Shown: piece by piece, positions 1 through 7,824 of the stretch
Layout: the number at the start of each line of letters is the position of its first letter
Position numbering within the stretch: position 1 is the first letter of the stretch
NCBI GenBank assembly: GCA_934486495.1
Contig: CAKSPW010000033.1
Location: forward strand, 1 to 24,599
Direction: 5' to 3'
Source: an uncultured Clostridia bacterium
Lineage (GTDB): Bacteria > Bacillota > Clostridia > UBA1381
Length of the DNA: 24,599 nucleotides
Program-made: the position numbers and the translations under genes
Notes under the pieces: generated by a model
The model's input: the letters and a program-made list of their open reading frames with translations, nothing else
Databases searched by the model: none
Told to the model about the DNA's origin: nothing

Positions 1-485
1 GGCCTTTTTGCAAGATGACCGGGTGCCGGCTCCGAATCGGGGGCGGGATAACCCATTGTCAAAAGGCTTACAGGTACAAAGTTTTCGGGTATTGAAAACT
101 CACTGCGCATTTTTTCGGGGTTGAAGTGCATTACCCATGTTGTGCCGATTCCGAGATCGCTTGCCTCGAGCATCATGTGCGTTGTAACGATGCAAGCGTC
201 TGCTTCGCCCGATAATGCACTGTCATAAGGACGCTGCCAGCAATCGTTTTTATCGAAGCATACAAGCATTGCACACGGTGCGTCAAAGTGACAGCGTGTA
301 CATTTTTTCAGCTTTTCAAGCGTTTCTTTTGTGTTTATTACAAGTATTCTTTGCGGCTGATTGTTACAGCCGGTCGGTGCTATGTAACCGGCATGAAGTA
401 TTTTATCAAGTTCTTCTTTTGAAATAGCATCTGTTTTGAATTTTCTGACCGAATATCTTTTTTCGGCAAGCTCTGAAAAAGTCAT
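1..485 (-). CDS. Nitroreductase-family protein (3' part cut off by window edge)
   Basis: Reading the minus strand from the ATG at 485 gives 161 codons with no stop before the window edge. The N-terminus has the nitroreductase signature: RYSVRKF at residues 9-15, then APTGCNNQPQRI at about 36-47, which in this family contacts FMN. These proteins are FMN-dependent NAD(P)H oxidoreductases acting on nitroaromatics, quinones or flavins; the substrate cannot be told from sequence. A GGAGGG ribosome site lies just before the ATG and a strong promoter precedes it. The C-terminal part of the flavin fold is beyond the window. A Cys pair (CTRC, about residues 65-68) is present, but I see no ferredoxin-type cluster motif in the visible part. 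The gene has its own promoter and is separated from the upstream Cys-rich gene by a terminator, so it is transcribed independently. Confidence 0.88.
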   Translation of the reverse strand, partial: MTFSELAEKRYSVRKFKTDAISKEELDKILHAGYIAPTGCNNQPQRILVINTKETLEKLKKCTRCHFDAPCAMLVCFDKNDCWQRPYDSALSGEADACIVTTHMMLEASDLGIGTTWVMHFNPEKMRSEFSIPENFVPVSLLTMGYPAPDSEPAPGHLAKR

Positions 486-512
486 ATGAATCCCTCCGTT
501 TCGATATGTTAA

Positions 513-541
513 ATAATATCACAAAAAAATTATTTTGTCAA
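513..541 (-). promoter_or_regulatory. Sigma-A-type promoter of the nitroreductase gene
   Basis: On the minus strand TTGACA (541-536) is followed after exactly 17 bases by TATTAT (518-513), about 28 bases upstream of the ATG at 485. The -35 box abuts the T-tract of the terminator of the preceding gene. Confidence 0.8.
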
Positions 542-585
542 TAAAAAAACGATATTCCGATTAAATATTGCCGTTCGGAATATCG
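541..585 (-). terminator. Rho-independent terminator of the Cys-rich gene
   Basis: Perfect 11-bp inverted repeat CGATATTCCGA (550-560) / TCGGAATATCG (575-585) with a 14-base loop. Read on the minus strand it is followed by a run of seven T residues (549-543). It starts 16 bases after the stop codon of the gene ending at 602. Confidence 0.85.
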
Positions 586-601
586 CTTTACGGTATAACC
601 T

Positions 602-1426
602 TTATTTGTTACAGCAGCAGCCGCAGCCGGGTGAATTCGGGTCGAGGTCGCACTTTTCGGGTGGGAAAAATTCGTCAACGGGGAAGTCTATTCTCTCGAA
701 TAAGTCGCATGGATTGTCGTCCGTTGCGCCTACACATTCTTTGTTAGGTACGCAGAAGTCATAAGCCGGAATAAGAAGCTGTACCCTGCGTTCAAGCTTT
801 ACAATTGAGAATATTCCGAGAGAAACGAAAACTCTTTTTTGCTCGCCGCCGATAATTAAATTATCGTCAAATACACGGCATACGGACTCCGGTATGCTTG
901 AGATGTCTATACCGTCGTCGCAGCAACAGCATTTGTCGTTGATATCCACAACCTTTGCTCCCAAAGCAATCGGTTCAACCACTTCCACAACGGCTTTTGG
1001 CATATTGGTTTTCTTCCAAAGCTGCGGATCAAAGGCGTCCTCTTTATATCTTGAGGAAAAGTTTTTGGCATTGCCCTCCGAACCGAACAGGATTACCTTT
1101 TTGTCGAATGTAGCAAGACCTTCAACCTCGGTAGGCCTGCCGACACCCGTGAATGCGGCAAGCTTTACACGGAAGAAATATTTTAAATCAACCGAATAAA
1201 AGCCTCTGTTAAACGGAACGGACTCAACATCTGAAAATATCCATATAATTTCAGCCTTTGTGCATTTTACGTTTATCGCTCTGTCAATTACCGACTGACC
1301 TGCCGAGGTAAGATAAACTCTTATGTTTTCAAGACAGTCTTTATCACGGCAGCTATCGTATACTTTGTCTGTATGTATGCAAACCGCTTCTTTAAAGCTG
1401 TGTTCATCGTTACAATGATCGTTCAT
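602..1426 (-). CDS. Cys-rich protein of unknown function, possible spore-coat-type protein
   Basis: This is a 274-residue soluble protein with no signal peptide or membrane segment. It has 18 cysteines, including a CCCC run at 166-169 and a C-terminal CxCCC tail at 268-272. The N-terminus contains CIHTDKVYDSCRDKDCLE (about 16-33), which looks like a conserved block; I recall similar blocks in uncharacterised clostridial proteins but cannot verify that here. The ATG at 1426 has an AAAGGAG site about 10 bases upstream. The gene is monocistronic, with its own promoter (1503-1529) and terminator (541-585). The promoter fits the sigma-K consensus better than sigma-A, and Cys-rich proteins made late in the mother cell are often coat or exosporium components. 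A coat role is therefore an inference from promoter and composition, not from recognised homology. A metal-binding role is the main alternative. Confidence 0.75.
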   Translation of the reverse strand: MNDHCNDEHSFKEAVCIHTDKVYDSCRDKDCLENIRVYLTSAGQSVIDRAINVKCTKAEIIWIFSDVESVPFNRGFYSVDLKYFFRVKLAAFTGVGRPTEVEGLATFDKKVILFGSEGNAKNFSSRYKEDAFDPQLWKKTNMPKAVVEVVEPIALGAKVVDINDKCCCCDDGIDISSIPESVCRVFDDNLIIGGEQKRVFVSLGIFSIVKLERRVQLLIPAYDFCVPNKECVGATDDNPCDLFERIDFPVDEFFPPEKCDLDPNSPGCGCCCNK

Positions 1427-1502
1427 GGCAAATTGTCTCCTTTACAGCATATTTACGGGAGTTTTTTGACTCCGAGCAGTATGATTTGCTTTACTGCTAT
1501 TA

Positions 1503-1529
1503 TAAAATATGCTGCTTTTGACAATTTGT
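1503..1529 (-). promoter_or_regulatory. Sigma-K-like sporulation promoter candidate
   Basis: On the minus strand AC (1529-1528) is followed by 16 bases and then CATATTTTA (1511-1503) preceded by G. This matches the Bacillus sigma-K pattern AC-N16-CATANNNTA as I know it. No TTGACA/TATAAT pair at 17-base spacing is seen here. The predicted start point lies about 70 bases before the ATG at 1426. The leader in between contains a 7-bp inverted repeat AGCAGTA/TACTGCT (1475-1481 / 1492-1498). Confidence 0.45.
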
Positions 1530-1547
1530 GTACATATAAAAGCAAAT

Positions 1548-1587
1548 TAAAAATCAAAAGGGACTGCCGAGTAAATGCGGAAGTCCC
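1548..1587 (-). terminator. Terminator of the flavodiiron protein gene
   Basis: GGGACT (1560-1565) pairs with AGTCCC (1582-1587), extended by an inner CCG/CGG after one mismatch. On the minus strand the hairpin is followed by a T-rich stretch (1559-1548). It lies about 20 bases beyond the stop codon at 1609. Confidence 0.65.
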
Positions 1588-1608
1588 CCGTTATATATAA
1601 AATAGCCG

Positions 1609-2766
1609 TTATGCGTTCATCAATTCGTCGGCAAGAGAATCAATCTCGCTGAAGTTTTGCTCGTTCGGAGCGGACATTATGCGAACTGTCGTGTTTGCAA
1701 ACGTAAGCTCTTTTGAGCCTTCGAGCATTTTTGTCATGACCTTTGCGGCGGTCGGTGCCCAGCTGCCGTTTTCAATAAATCCGATAAAGCGTCCCTTAAA
1801 TCCTCTTTCCGTAAGTTCATTTATAAATTCTCTCATAAACGGGAAAATATCGCCGTTATACGTTGTTGTCGCAAGAACGATTTTTCCGTATCTGAAAGCG
1901 TCCTCAACGGCTTCTGCCATGTCACATCTTGCAAGGTCTGATACGGATACTTTTTTGCAGCCTTTCTTTTCAAGGCTTTCCGCAAGTGCAAGTGCGGCTT
2001 TTTTTGTATTTCCGTAAACTGAGGTATATGCAATTACAACACCTTCCGACTCAACGCCGTACGATGACCATGTGTTGTAAAGGTTAAGATAGTATTCGAG
2101 ATTTTCCGAAAGTATGGGACCGTGCAGCGGACAAATTGTTTTAATATCGAGAGCGGCGGCTTTTTTCAGGAGGCTTTGAACCTGCATACCGTATTTTCCG
2201 ACTATTCCGAAATAATATCTTCTTGCCTCGCACGCCCAATCCTCGTCTGTGCCTATTGCACCGAATTTTCCAAAACCGTCGGCAGAGAAAAGTACCTTGT
2301 CGCATGAATCGTATGTTACAATAACCTCGGGCCAATGTACCATAGGTGCGGCAATGAACGAAAGCGTGTGCTTGCCGAGGCTGATTGAGTCGCCGTCTTT
2401 AACAACAATACGTCTGTCCTCATACTCGTTTGCAAAGAAGTTTTTCATCATTGTAAATGCCTTTGCGGACGATACTATTACGGCGTTCGGATAAAGGCTT
2501 GCGAATTTTGTTATATTTGACGAATGATCAGGCTCCATATGCTGAACTATCAAATAATCGGGCTGTCTGTCGCCGATTACGTTCTTCAAATTCTGTACCC
2601 ATTCGTCGCCGAAGTTTGCGTCAACCGTGTCCATAACGGCGATTTTATCGTCAATTATAACATATGAATTGTACGCCATTCCGTTTTCAACCATGTATTG
2701 ACCCTCAAATAAATCAATGTCATAATCGTTTACACCGATGTAAACAATATCATTCGTAACTTTCAT
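1609..2766 (-). CDS. fprA: A-type flavoprotein / flavodiiron protein
   Basis: Cytoplasmic flavodiiron protein that reduces O2 to water and/or NO to N2O, protecting anaerobes. Numbered from the upstream ATG at 2772, the metallo-beta-lactamase-like domain (about 1-240) carries the diiron ligands His78, Glu80, Asp82 and His83 in HMEPDH, His146 in MVHWPE, Asp165 in SADGFG, and His217 in PLHGP. A flavodoxin domain follows from about 246, starting with VIAYTSVYGNT (FMN phosphate loop). There is no C-terminal rubredoxin or flavin-reductase extension, so it is a class A protein needing an external rubredoxin. I place the start at the ATG at 2766 (385 residues) because the GGGAGG site at 2779-2774 is then 7 bases away; the ATG at 2772 would leave only one base. 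The gene diverges from a Crp/Fnr regulator, a likely controller. Confidence 0.93.
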   Translation of the reverse strand: MKVTNDIVYIGVNDYDIDLFEGQYMVENGMAYNSYVIIDDKIAVMDTVDANFGDEWVQNLKNVIGDRQPDYLIVQHMEPDHSSNITKFASLYPNAVIVSSAKAFTMMKNFFANEYEDRRIVVKDGDSISLGKHTLSFIAAPMVHWPEVIVTYDSCDKVLFSADGFGKFGAIGTDEDWACEARRYYFGIVGKYGMQVQSLLKKAAALDIKTICPLHGPILSENLEYYLNLYNTWSSYGVESEGVVIAYTSVYGNTKKAALALAESLEKKGCKKVSVSDLARCDMAEAVEDAFRYGKIVLATTTYNGDIFPFMREFINELTERGFKGRFIGFIENGSWAPTAAKVMTKMLEGSKELTFANTTVRIMSAPNEQNFSEIDSLADELMNA

Positions 2767-2802
2767 GTTCATTCCTCCCGAAAATATTGCTGAATTTTAT
2801 TA

Positions 2803-2816
2803 ATTGTCTTGACAAT
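2803..2816. promoter_or_regulatory. Palindromic operator candidate in the divergent promoter region
   Basis: Perfect palindrome ATTGTC-tt-GACAAT overlapping the -35 box of the regulator promoter. A second inverted repeat TGTTG-N6-CAACA lies at 2852-2867, just downstream of the -10 box. The position between the divergent flavodiiron and Crp/Fnr genes suits autoregulation and shared control, but which protein binds is unknown. Because TTGACA itself contributes to the symmetry, chance is possible. Confidence 0.4.
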
Positions 2817-2837
2817 ACAAAATAATTATACTATAAT
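2809..2837 (+). promoter_or_regulatory. Sigma-A promoter of the Crp/Fnr-metal transporter unit
   Basis: TTGACA (2809-2814), exactly 17 bases, then TATAAT (2832-2837): both hexamers match the consensus. The predicted start is about 60 bases upstream of the ATG at 2903. Confidence 0.85.
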
Positions 2838-2902
2838 ATATAATAAATGTATGTTGTAAATCCAACAATAATTAAATTTTGGTTACTTTTTCGGAGGCAT
2901 AT

Positions 2903-3568
2903 ATGAAGTATAACTATGAACGTTTAAAAGACGTTTCTCTTTTTGACGGCTTGTCCGAGAGCGATACGGATAAGCTGTTTGGATGTATTTGCCCTTCAGT
3001 GAGGGAATATAAAAGGGGAAGTATTATAATATCCGAGGGAGATGCGGCGAAAAATATAGGAATAGTTTTATCGGGAGAGGTAATGCTTATAAAAGAGGAT
3101 TATTTCGGAAACAGAAGCATAATATCAACAGTTTGCGCACCGAATATTTTTGCGGAGGCGTTCGCTTGTGCAAAGGCTCGTGAGATGCCGCTCGGAGTGA
3201 TTGCGTCAACCGACTGCGAAATCATGTTTATTGATTGTGAGCATCTTAATACAATGTGCAGAAATACGTGTGATTTGCACAAAAAGGTCATTTATAATCT
3301 TTTGGGCACTGTTTCCGAAAAAAATATAGCACTCAACGAAAAAATTGAATTTTTGTCAAAGCGAACAACACGTGAAAAGCTTCTTTCCTATCTTTATTCG
3401 TGTGCGCTTAAAAACGGAAGCAATACATTTACTATACCGTTTGACAGGCAGGAGCTTGCTGATTTTTTATGCGTTGAGAGAAGCGCTATGTCAGCTGTTA
3501 TAAGCAGACTCAGAGCCGAGAATGTTATAAAATCGGATAAAAATAAATTTACCGTTATAAATGATTGA
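2903..3568 (+). CDS. Crp/Fnr-family transcriptional regulator
   Basis: This 221-residue regulator has a cyclic-nucleotide-binding-type beta-barrel (about 14-115, with IIISEGDAAKNIGIVLSGEV at 41-60) and a Crp-type winged helix (about 155-215, recognition helix around 191-205 in VERSAMSAVISRL). The cAMP-contacting Arg/Ser pattern of true Crp is not evident, so cAMP is unlikely to be the ligand. Ten cysteines are present, among them CIC at 28-30 and C112/C119/C123, leaving a metal, Fe-S, haem or redox signal open. The ATG at 2903 follows GGAGG with 6 bases between; the in-frame TTG at 2879 lacks such a site. It diverges from the flavodiiron gene and is followed after 22 bases by a metal ABC transporter, suggesting that it controls one or both in response to O2, NO or metal status (inference). 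Confidence 0.88.
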   Translation: MKYNYERLKDVSLFDGLSESDTDKLFGCICPSVREYKRGSIIISEGDAAKNIGIVLSGEVMLIKEDYFGNRSIISTVCAPNIFAEAFACAKAREMPLGVIASTDCEIMFIDCEHLNTMCRNTCDLHKKVIYNLLGTVSEKNIALNEKIEFLSKRTTREKLLSYLYSCALKNGSNTFTIPFDRQELADFLCVERSAMSAVISRLRAENVIKSDKNKFTVIND

Positions 3569-3590
3569 TGTTGTTTGAGAGGATTTTTTT

Positions 3591-4433
3591 ATGAAAAAAC
3601 TTATTTGTTTGTTATTTGTTTTGATGCTTGCCGGCTGTTCGGCAAATGTGGAGGAAAAAGACGGCGGCAGATTAAATATTGCCGTATCTGTTGCACCGGA
3701 GGCGGAGTTTGCAAAGGGTGTGTGCGGAAACCGTGCCGATGTTAAGGTGATTATTCCGCCGGGATACAGTCCCGAAACGTATGAGCCGGCGCCGCGCGAC
3801 ATTGCCGAGCTGTCGGAGGCGGATATTTACTTTTCGATAGGCGTTCCGTCGGAGGATTCAAGCATAGTTCCGTCCGTGCAAAACTTAAAAGAGGTTGAGC
3901 TTGACAAGGCGGTGGCTGAAAAATATCCAGATCTTACGCTTGACGGCGGACGTGACCCTCATATTTGGCTGTCGGTTAAAAGAGCGGAGGTTATGACGGA
4001 GAAAATTGCGGAGGAGCTGTCGGCACTCGATAGTGAAAATGCTGAATACTATGCGGAAAATGCACGGTCGTATATTGCTGTTCTAAAGAAAACCGATGAG
4101 GAAATAAGAAGCATTTTGTCAGACAGCGAGTGTCGTGATTTTGTTGTATTTCATCCGTCATTCGGGTATTTTGCGGACGAGTACAAGCTTAATATGTATG
4201 CACTTGAAAAAGGCGGAAAAGAGCCGTCTGCCGCAGAAACGGCCGAAATGATAGATTTTGCGAGGGAGAAAAACGTAAAGGCGGTATTTTACCAGAGCGA
4301 AACGGACAGTACACGTGCAAAGGTGTTTGCCGCCGAAATCGGAGCAAATGCGGTTGAGCTTTCGCCGCTTGCCGAGAATTACACGGAAAATCTTGTGAAT
4401 ATGGCAAAAACCATTGTCGGAGCAATCAATTGA
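3591..4433 (+). CDS. Metal ABC transporter substrate-binding lipoprotein (ZnuA/TroA-like)
   Basis: This is the extracytoplasmic metal-capturing component of an ABC importer, 280 residues. A short signal peptide ends in the lipobox LAGC with the lipidated Cys at 16. The cluster A-I (ZnuA/TroA) fold is indicated by PPGYSPETYEPAPRD (56-70), DPHIWLS (122-128) and FHPSFGYFA (187-195). In the family the first block normally reads PHTYEP with a metal-binding His; here that position is Glu62. His124 and His188 are retained. The fourth ligand is probably within YQSETDS (234-240). There is no His-rich loop as in many zinc proteins. The metal (zinc, manganese or iron) cannot be fixed from sequence. It is the first of three transporter genes; the ATPase follows after 14 bases. 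Confidence 0.88.
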   Translation: MKKLICLLFVLMLAGCSANVEEKDGGRLNIAVSVAPEAEFAKGVCGNRADVKVIIPPGYSPETYEPAPRDIAELSEADIYFSIGVPSEDSSIVPSVQNLKEVELDKAVAEKYPDLTLDGGRDPHIWLSVKRAEVMTEKIAEELSALDSENAEYYAENARSYIAVLKKTDEEIRSILSDSECRDFVVFHPSFGYFADEYKLNMYALEKGGKEPSAAETAEMIDFAREKNVKAVFYQSETDSTRAKVFAAEIGANAVELSPLAENYTENLVNMAKTIVGAIN

Positions 4434-4447
4434 AAGGAAAGACAAAA

Positions 4448-5218
4448 ATGAATGCAATCGAGGTAAAAAATCTTACCGTGAGCTATGGCTCATACGTGGC
4501 TTTGGAAAATATAAACCTTACCGTAAAAGAGGGCGAATATTTGGGTATTATGGGGCCGAACGGCGGCGGTAAATCAACGCTTTTAAAGTCAATTCTCGGA
4601 CTCGTGCCGAAAAAAAACGGTGAAATTAAGCTGTTCGGCGAGGATATTAAGAAAAACAGACAGTGTATCGGCTATGTACCGCAGCATACGTCCGTTGACA
4701 AAAGCTTCCCGATAAGTGTACAGGAAGCGGTAATGTGTGCGTTTTTAAAGGGCGGACTTCATCCGTTTTTCACATTTGGAGGAGCAAAACGCAAAATGGC
4801 GGATGAAAAGCTCGAAAAGGTCGGACTTGAGGACTTGAAAAACAGACAGCTTTGCGAGCTGTCCGGCGGTGAGGTGCAAAGACTTTTAATTGCTCGTGCT
4901 TTGGCGTCGGAACCATCGGTATTGCTTCTTGATGAGCCGGCAGCGAGTGTTGACCCGGCATCGAGAGAGAAAATATACAGCCTTTTGGCGGAGCTTAACA
5001 AAAGTATAACAATTGTTATGGTAACGCACGATATGGCGGCGGTTGCGTCGGAGGTTAAAAGGCTTGCGTGTCTTAACAGGACTCTTGTTTATCACGGTGC
5101 TCCGCAGCTTGACGAGGGCGTTGTAAAGGAGCTTTACGGCTGCCCGGTTGACCTTATTGCACACGGATTGCCGCACAGAGTTTTGAAAAATCACGAAGGG
5201 AGTGACGGATGTTGTTAA
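4448..5218 (+). CDS. Metal ABC transporter ATP-binding protein (ZnuC-like)
   Basis: Cytoplasmic ATPase of the importer, 256 residues. Walker A GPNGGGKST is at 36-44, the Q-loop in YVPQH at 76-80, the ABC signature LSGGE at 138-142, Walker B LLLDEP at 159-164 and the switch His at 194 (VTHD). Length and the order of motifs match the ZnuC/MntB subgroup. The ATG at 4448 has AAAGGAAAG upstream; the in-frame TTG at 4430 lies inside the previous gene's end and lacks a ribosome site. The 3' end overlaps the permease start by 10 bases, implying translational coupling. A C-terminal tail ending in GSDGCC carries two terminal cysteines, whose meaning is unknown. Confidence 0.93.
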   Translation: MNAIEVKNLTVSYGSYVALENINLTVKEGEYLGIMGPNGGGKSTLLKSILGLVPKKNGEIKLFGEDIKKNRQCIGYVPQHTSVDKSFPISVQEAVMCAFLKGGLHPFFTFGGAKRKMADEKLEKVGLEDLKNRQLCELSGGEVQRLLIARALASEPSVLLLDEPAASVDPASREKIYSLLAELNKSITIVMVTHDMAAVASEVKRLACLNRTLVYHGAPQLDEGVVKELYGCPVDLIAHGLPHRVLKNHEGSDGCC

Positions 5219-6027
5219 GCGCTGTTATGCATTACAGATTTTTGCAGCTTGCCTTGGGCGCCGGAGTCCTGACAAGCATTGTATGCGGAATAATAGGAGT
5301 TATTATAGTCGAAAAAAAGCTCGTTATGCTTTCGGGTGGAATTGCACACGCATCATATGGGGGAGTGGGGCTTGGTTATCTTCTCGGATTTGAACCGATT
5401 TTGGGTGCGCTCGGATTTGCGGCGGTGTCCGCTGTATCGATAGGAGCTTTGCGAAAGCGTGCCGGTTCGTCTGCTGAAACAATCACGGCTATACTTTGGT
5501 CGGTCGGAATGGCTTTGGGAATAGTGTTCATTGCGCTTATGCCGGGTTATCCGCCGGACATTACGTCGTATCTTTTCGGAAATATTTTGTCGGTAAAAGC
5601 GTCGGATTTATATATGGAAGCTGCGGTGTTTGTCGCCGTTTTGCTGATAGTCGGAGTATTTTTTAACGATTGGAAAAGCTTTTTGTTCGATGATGAGTTC
5701 GCAGGAATACTCGGAATGAAGACATCGCTTATGGAGTATGTTCTGCTTATTATGACCGCACTTGTTGTTGTGGTACTTATAAGAGTTGTCGGTATTGTGC
5801 TGATACTTGCGCTTCTTACAGCACCTGCCGCAACGGCAGCAATGATTTGCAAAAAACTGTCGGGGAGAATGATTATTTCATCGGTTCTCGGAATAATTTA
5901 CTGCTGTGCGGGGCTTTGGCTTTCGTACGACTTTAACATACCGTCTGGTGCAACGGTGATTATAATTTCCGCTCTCGGATATATCGGGGTATATTTTTTG
6001 AAGAAAATCAAATCGTCAAAGGCTTAA
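5209..6027 (+). CDS. Metal ABC transporter permease (ABC-3 family, ZnuB-like)
   Basis: Integral membrane subunit of 272 residues with about eight hydrophobic segments. The cytoplasmic coupling region GGIAHASYGGVGLGYLLG (about 43-60) is typical of the ABC-3 family, which also includes manganese and iron permeases. The gene starts inside the end of the ATPase gene (10-base overlap, GAAGGGAG upstream as ribosome site), completing a lipoprotein-ATPase-permease set. The unit ends before the secG promoter; I could not find a convincing intrinsic terminator in 6028-6137, only A- and T-rich tracts. Confidence 0.92.
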   Translation: MLLSAVMHYRFLQLALGAGVLTSIVCGIIGVIIVEKKLVMLSGGIAHASYGGVGLGYLLGFEPILGALGFAAVSAVSIGALRKRAGSSAETITAILWSVGMALGIVFIALMPGYPPDITSYLFGNILSVKASDLYMEAAVFVAVLLIVGVFFNDWKSFLFDDEFAGILGMKTSLMEYVLLIMTALVVVVLIRVVGIVLILALLTAPAATAAMICKKLSGRMIISSVLGIIYCCAGLWLSYDFNIPSGATVIIISALGYIGVYFLKKIKSSKA

Positions 6028-6137
6028 AAATTATGTACGATTACCTACATTGTGAACAAAATATTGACTGTTTTTTTGGTGAAAACCTTGAAAAAACACT
6101 TTTTTAAAAAAATTTTAAGGAAATTTTCAAAAAGGTA

Positions 6138-6165
6138 TTGAAAAATTTTGAAAATATGATATAAT
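6138..6165 (+). promoter_or_regulatory. Promoter of the secG-secD-secF unit
   Basis: TTGAAA (6138-6143), 16 bases, TATAAT (6160-6165), about 45 bases upstream of the secG ATG. It is the best sigma-A-type match in the AT-rich gap after the permease gene. Confidence 0.7.
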
Positions 6166-6210
6166 TAATGAGTATGTCAGAACATTTTTTGATGGAGGGA
6201 GGTTTGTGTA

Positions 6211-6453
6211 ATGAAAATTCTGTTTACTGTACTGCACATTATCGTTACGGTTTTGCTTATAGTAATCGTTCTTGCTCAGGAGGGTAAAGACCCGGGTATG
6301 AGAGGAATTTCGGGTACAACTCCCGATGTGGGCGATTCTTTCTTCAATCGTAACAGCGGCGGAACAAAGAAGTCTGTTATGTCTAAGGTGACAGTTGCTC
6401 TTTCGATTTTGTTCCTTATAACAACAATGACTCTTGTTATGATAGGCGGCTGA
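6211..6453 (+). CDS. secG: Preprotein translocase subunit SecG
   Basis: This 80-residue small membrane subunit of the SecYEG channel has two hydrophobic helices (about 3-22 and 57-78). They are joined by a glycine-rich cytoplasmic loop with the family motif around residues 23-50 (QEGKDPGMRGISG and NRNSGGTKK). GGAGGGAGG precedes the ATG. The family usually has 70-110 residues, so it is full length. It is placed directly ahead of secD and secF, an arrangement that links channel and accessory export subunits in one transcript. Confidence 0.93.
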   Translation: MKILFTVLHIIVTVLLIVIVLAQEGKDPGMRGISGTTPDVGDSFFNRNSGGTKKSVMSKVTVALSILFLITTMTLVMIGG

Positions 6454-6513
6454 AATTAACGGTCACATACAAGAGAGGGTTTTTCCCATGACTAATGAAA
6501 GGATGATAAAGGC

Positions 6514-7824
6514 GTGAAAAAGAAAAGTATACTTACTCTTTGTCTTATCGTTGTAATTGCCATACTGCTCAACTATGTAGCTTTCTTCGGCTATAATATT
6601 TCGGGCTTTACCTATGGCGGTATTTTTGATAAGGACAAGGGTATCAGAAAGGGTATTGACCTTGCCGGCGGTTCTGTTATTACATTCCAGGCAAATGCGG
6701 ACAATCCTACAAAAGACCAGCTTGCTGCCGTTGAAACCGTATTCAGTAAAAGACTTACAGATATGGGATATACAGAGGCAAGAACAAGCACAACCGAGGA
6801 TGGAAAAATAACCGTTGAAATCCCGTCTGTATTTAACACAGATGAGGCTGCAGACGTTCTCGGAAAAACAGCAAAGCTCACATTCTGCGACGCTGACGGA
6901 AATGAAATTCTCGGCGGAACAGAGGTTAAAAATGCTTCAAGCTTATACGGTAAAACAAGTGAAACATCAGTTGCTTCCGAGCCGTATGTCGAAATAGAGT
7001 TTACAGCAGAGGGCAGACAGAAGTTTACAGAGGCTACAAAAAAGGCAGCTTCGGCAGGACAGGGCAGAAACTATATCGCCATAAAGATGGACGATGCCGT
7101 TATTTCACAGCCGAACGTTGATTCAAGATACGCTTCAACGGGTATTAACTCGGATAAATGTATCGTATCGGGCGGATTTGAAACTCAGGAAGAAGCAAGC
7201 ACGCTTGCAAACCAGATTAAATCTGGTAATCTTCCGTTTGACCTTTCCGTTATAACAAAGGAAACCGTAGGTGCCGAGCTCGGTGCAACGGCTCTTCCGA
7301 AAAGCTTGCTTGCAGCAGGTATAGGTATCATTCTTATAATGATATTCATGATTTTGATATATCGTATACCCGGTCTTATTGCGGATATTTCTCTTGCTAT
7401 ATATGTAGGTCTTGTATCTATGATTCTTGGCTTGGCACGTGTAAATCTCAGTCTTTCGGGTATTGCCGGTATTGTGCTTTCGATAGGTATGGCGGTTGAC
7501 GCTAATGTAATTATATTTGAAAGAATGAAAGAGGAGCTTTGCCTCGGAAAAACAATCCGTGCATCTGTTGAAAGCGGATTCCACAAGGCTTTCTCGGCTA
7601 TCCTTGACTCAAACGTAACAACAATTATTACTTGTGTTGTTCTTTACATCTCGGGTATTGGTACGGTAACGGGTTTTGCTGTTACTCTCGGACTCGGTGT
7701 TGTTGTAAGTATGTTCACAGCGATAGTTGTTACAAAGTTCCTTCTTAAACAGCTTGTCGGCGTAGGCATAACAAATCGTTCATTATTCTATTCCGACAAA
7801 AAGAAAGAGGAGGTGGCTGAGTAA
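6514..7824 (+). CDS. secD: Protein translocase subunit SecD
   Basis: Membrane subunit that, with SecF, uses the proton motive force to pull exported proteins across the membrane. One N-terminal helix (about 5-25) is followed by KGIDLAGGS (46-54), an external region (about 55-260) and five clustered helices (about 265-415). The functional helix contains SIGMAVDANVIIFERMKEE (323-341) with the conserved Asp329. At 436 residues it is a compact form; the periplasmic part is shorter than in Escherichia coli. The start is a GTG at 6514 with AAAGG about 11 bases upstream; I see no suitable in-frame ATG. The stop codon shares one base with the secF start (TAATG). Confidence 0.95.
   Translation: MKKKSILTLCLIVVIAILLNYVAFFGYNISGFTYGGIFDKDKGIRKGIDLAGGSVITFQANADNPTKDQLAAVETVFSKRLTDMGYTEARTSTTEDGKITVEIPSVFNTDEAADVLGKTAKLTFCDADGNEILGGTEVKNASSLYGKTSETSVASEPYVEIEFTAEGRQKFTEATKKAASAGQGRNYIAIKMDDAVISQPNVDSRYASTGINSDKCIVSGGFETQEEASTLANQIKSGNLPFDLSVITKETVGAELGATALPKSLLAAGIGIILIMIFMILIYRIPGLIADISLAIYVGLVSMILGLARVNLSLSGIAGIVLSIGMAVDANVIIFERMKEELCLGKTIRASVESGFHKAFSAILDSNVTTIITCVVLYISGIGTVTGFAVTLGLGVVVSMFTAIVVTKFLLKQLVGVGITNRSLFYSDKKKEEVAE

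Noticed and set aside
7135..7584. 149-codon minus-strand frame inside secD
   Set aside because: The sense strand encodes unmistakable SecD motifs; the antisense frame shows low-complexity Tyr/Lys/Arg-rich sequence and no ribosome site.
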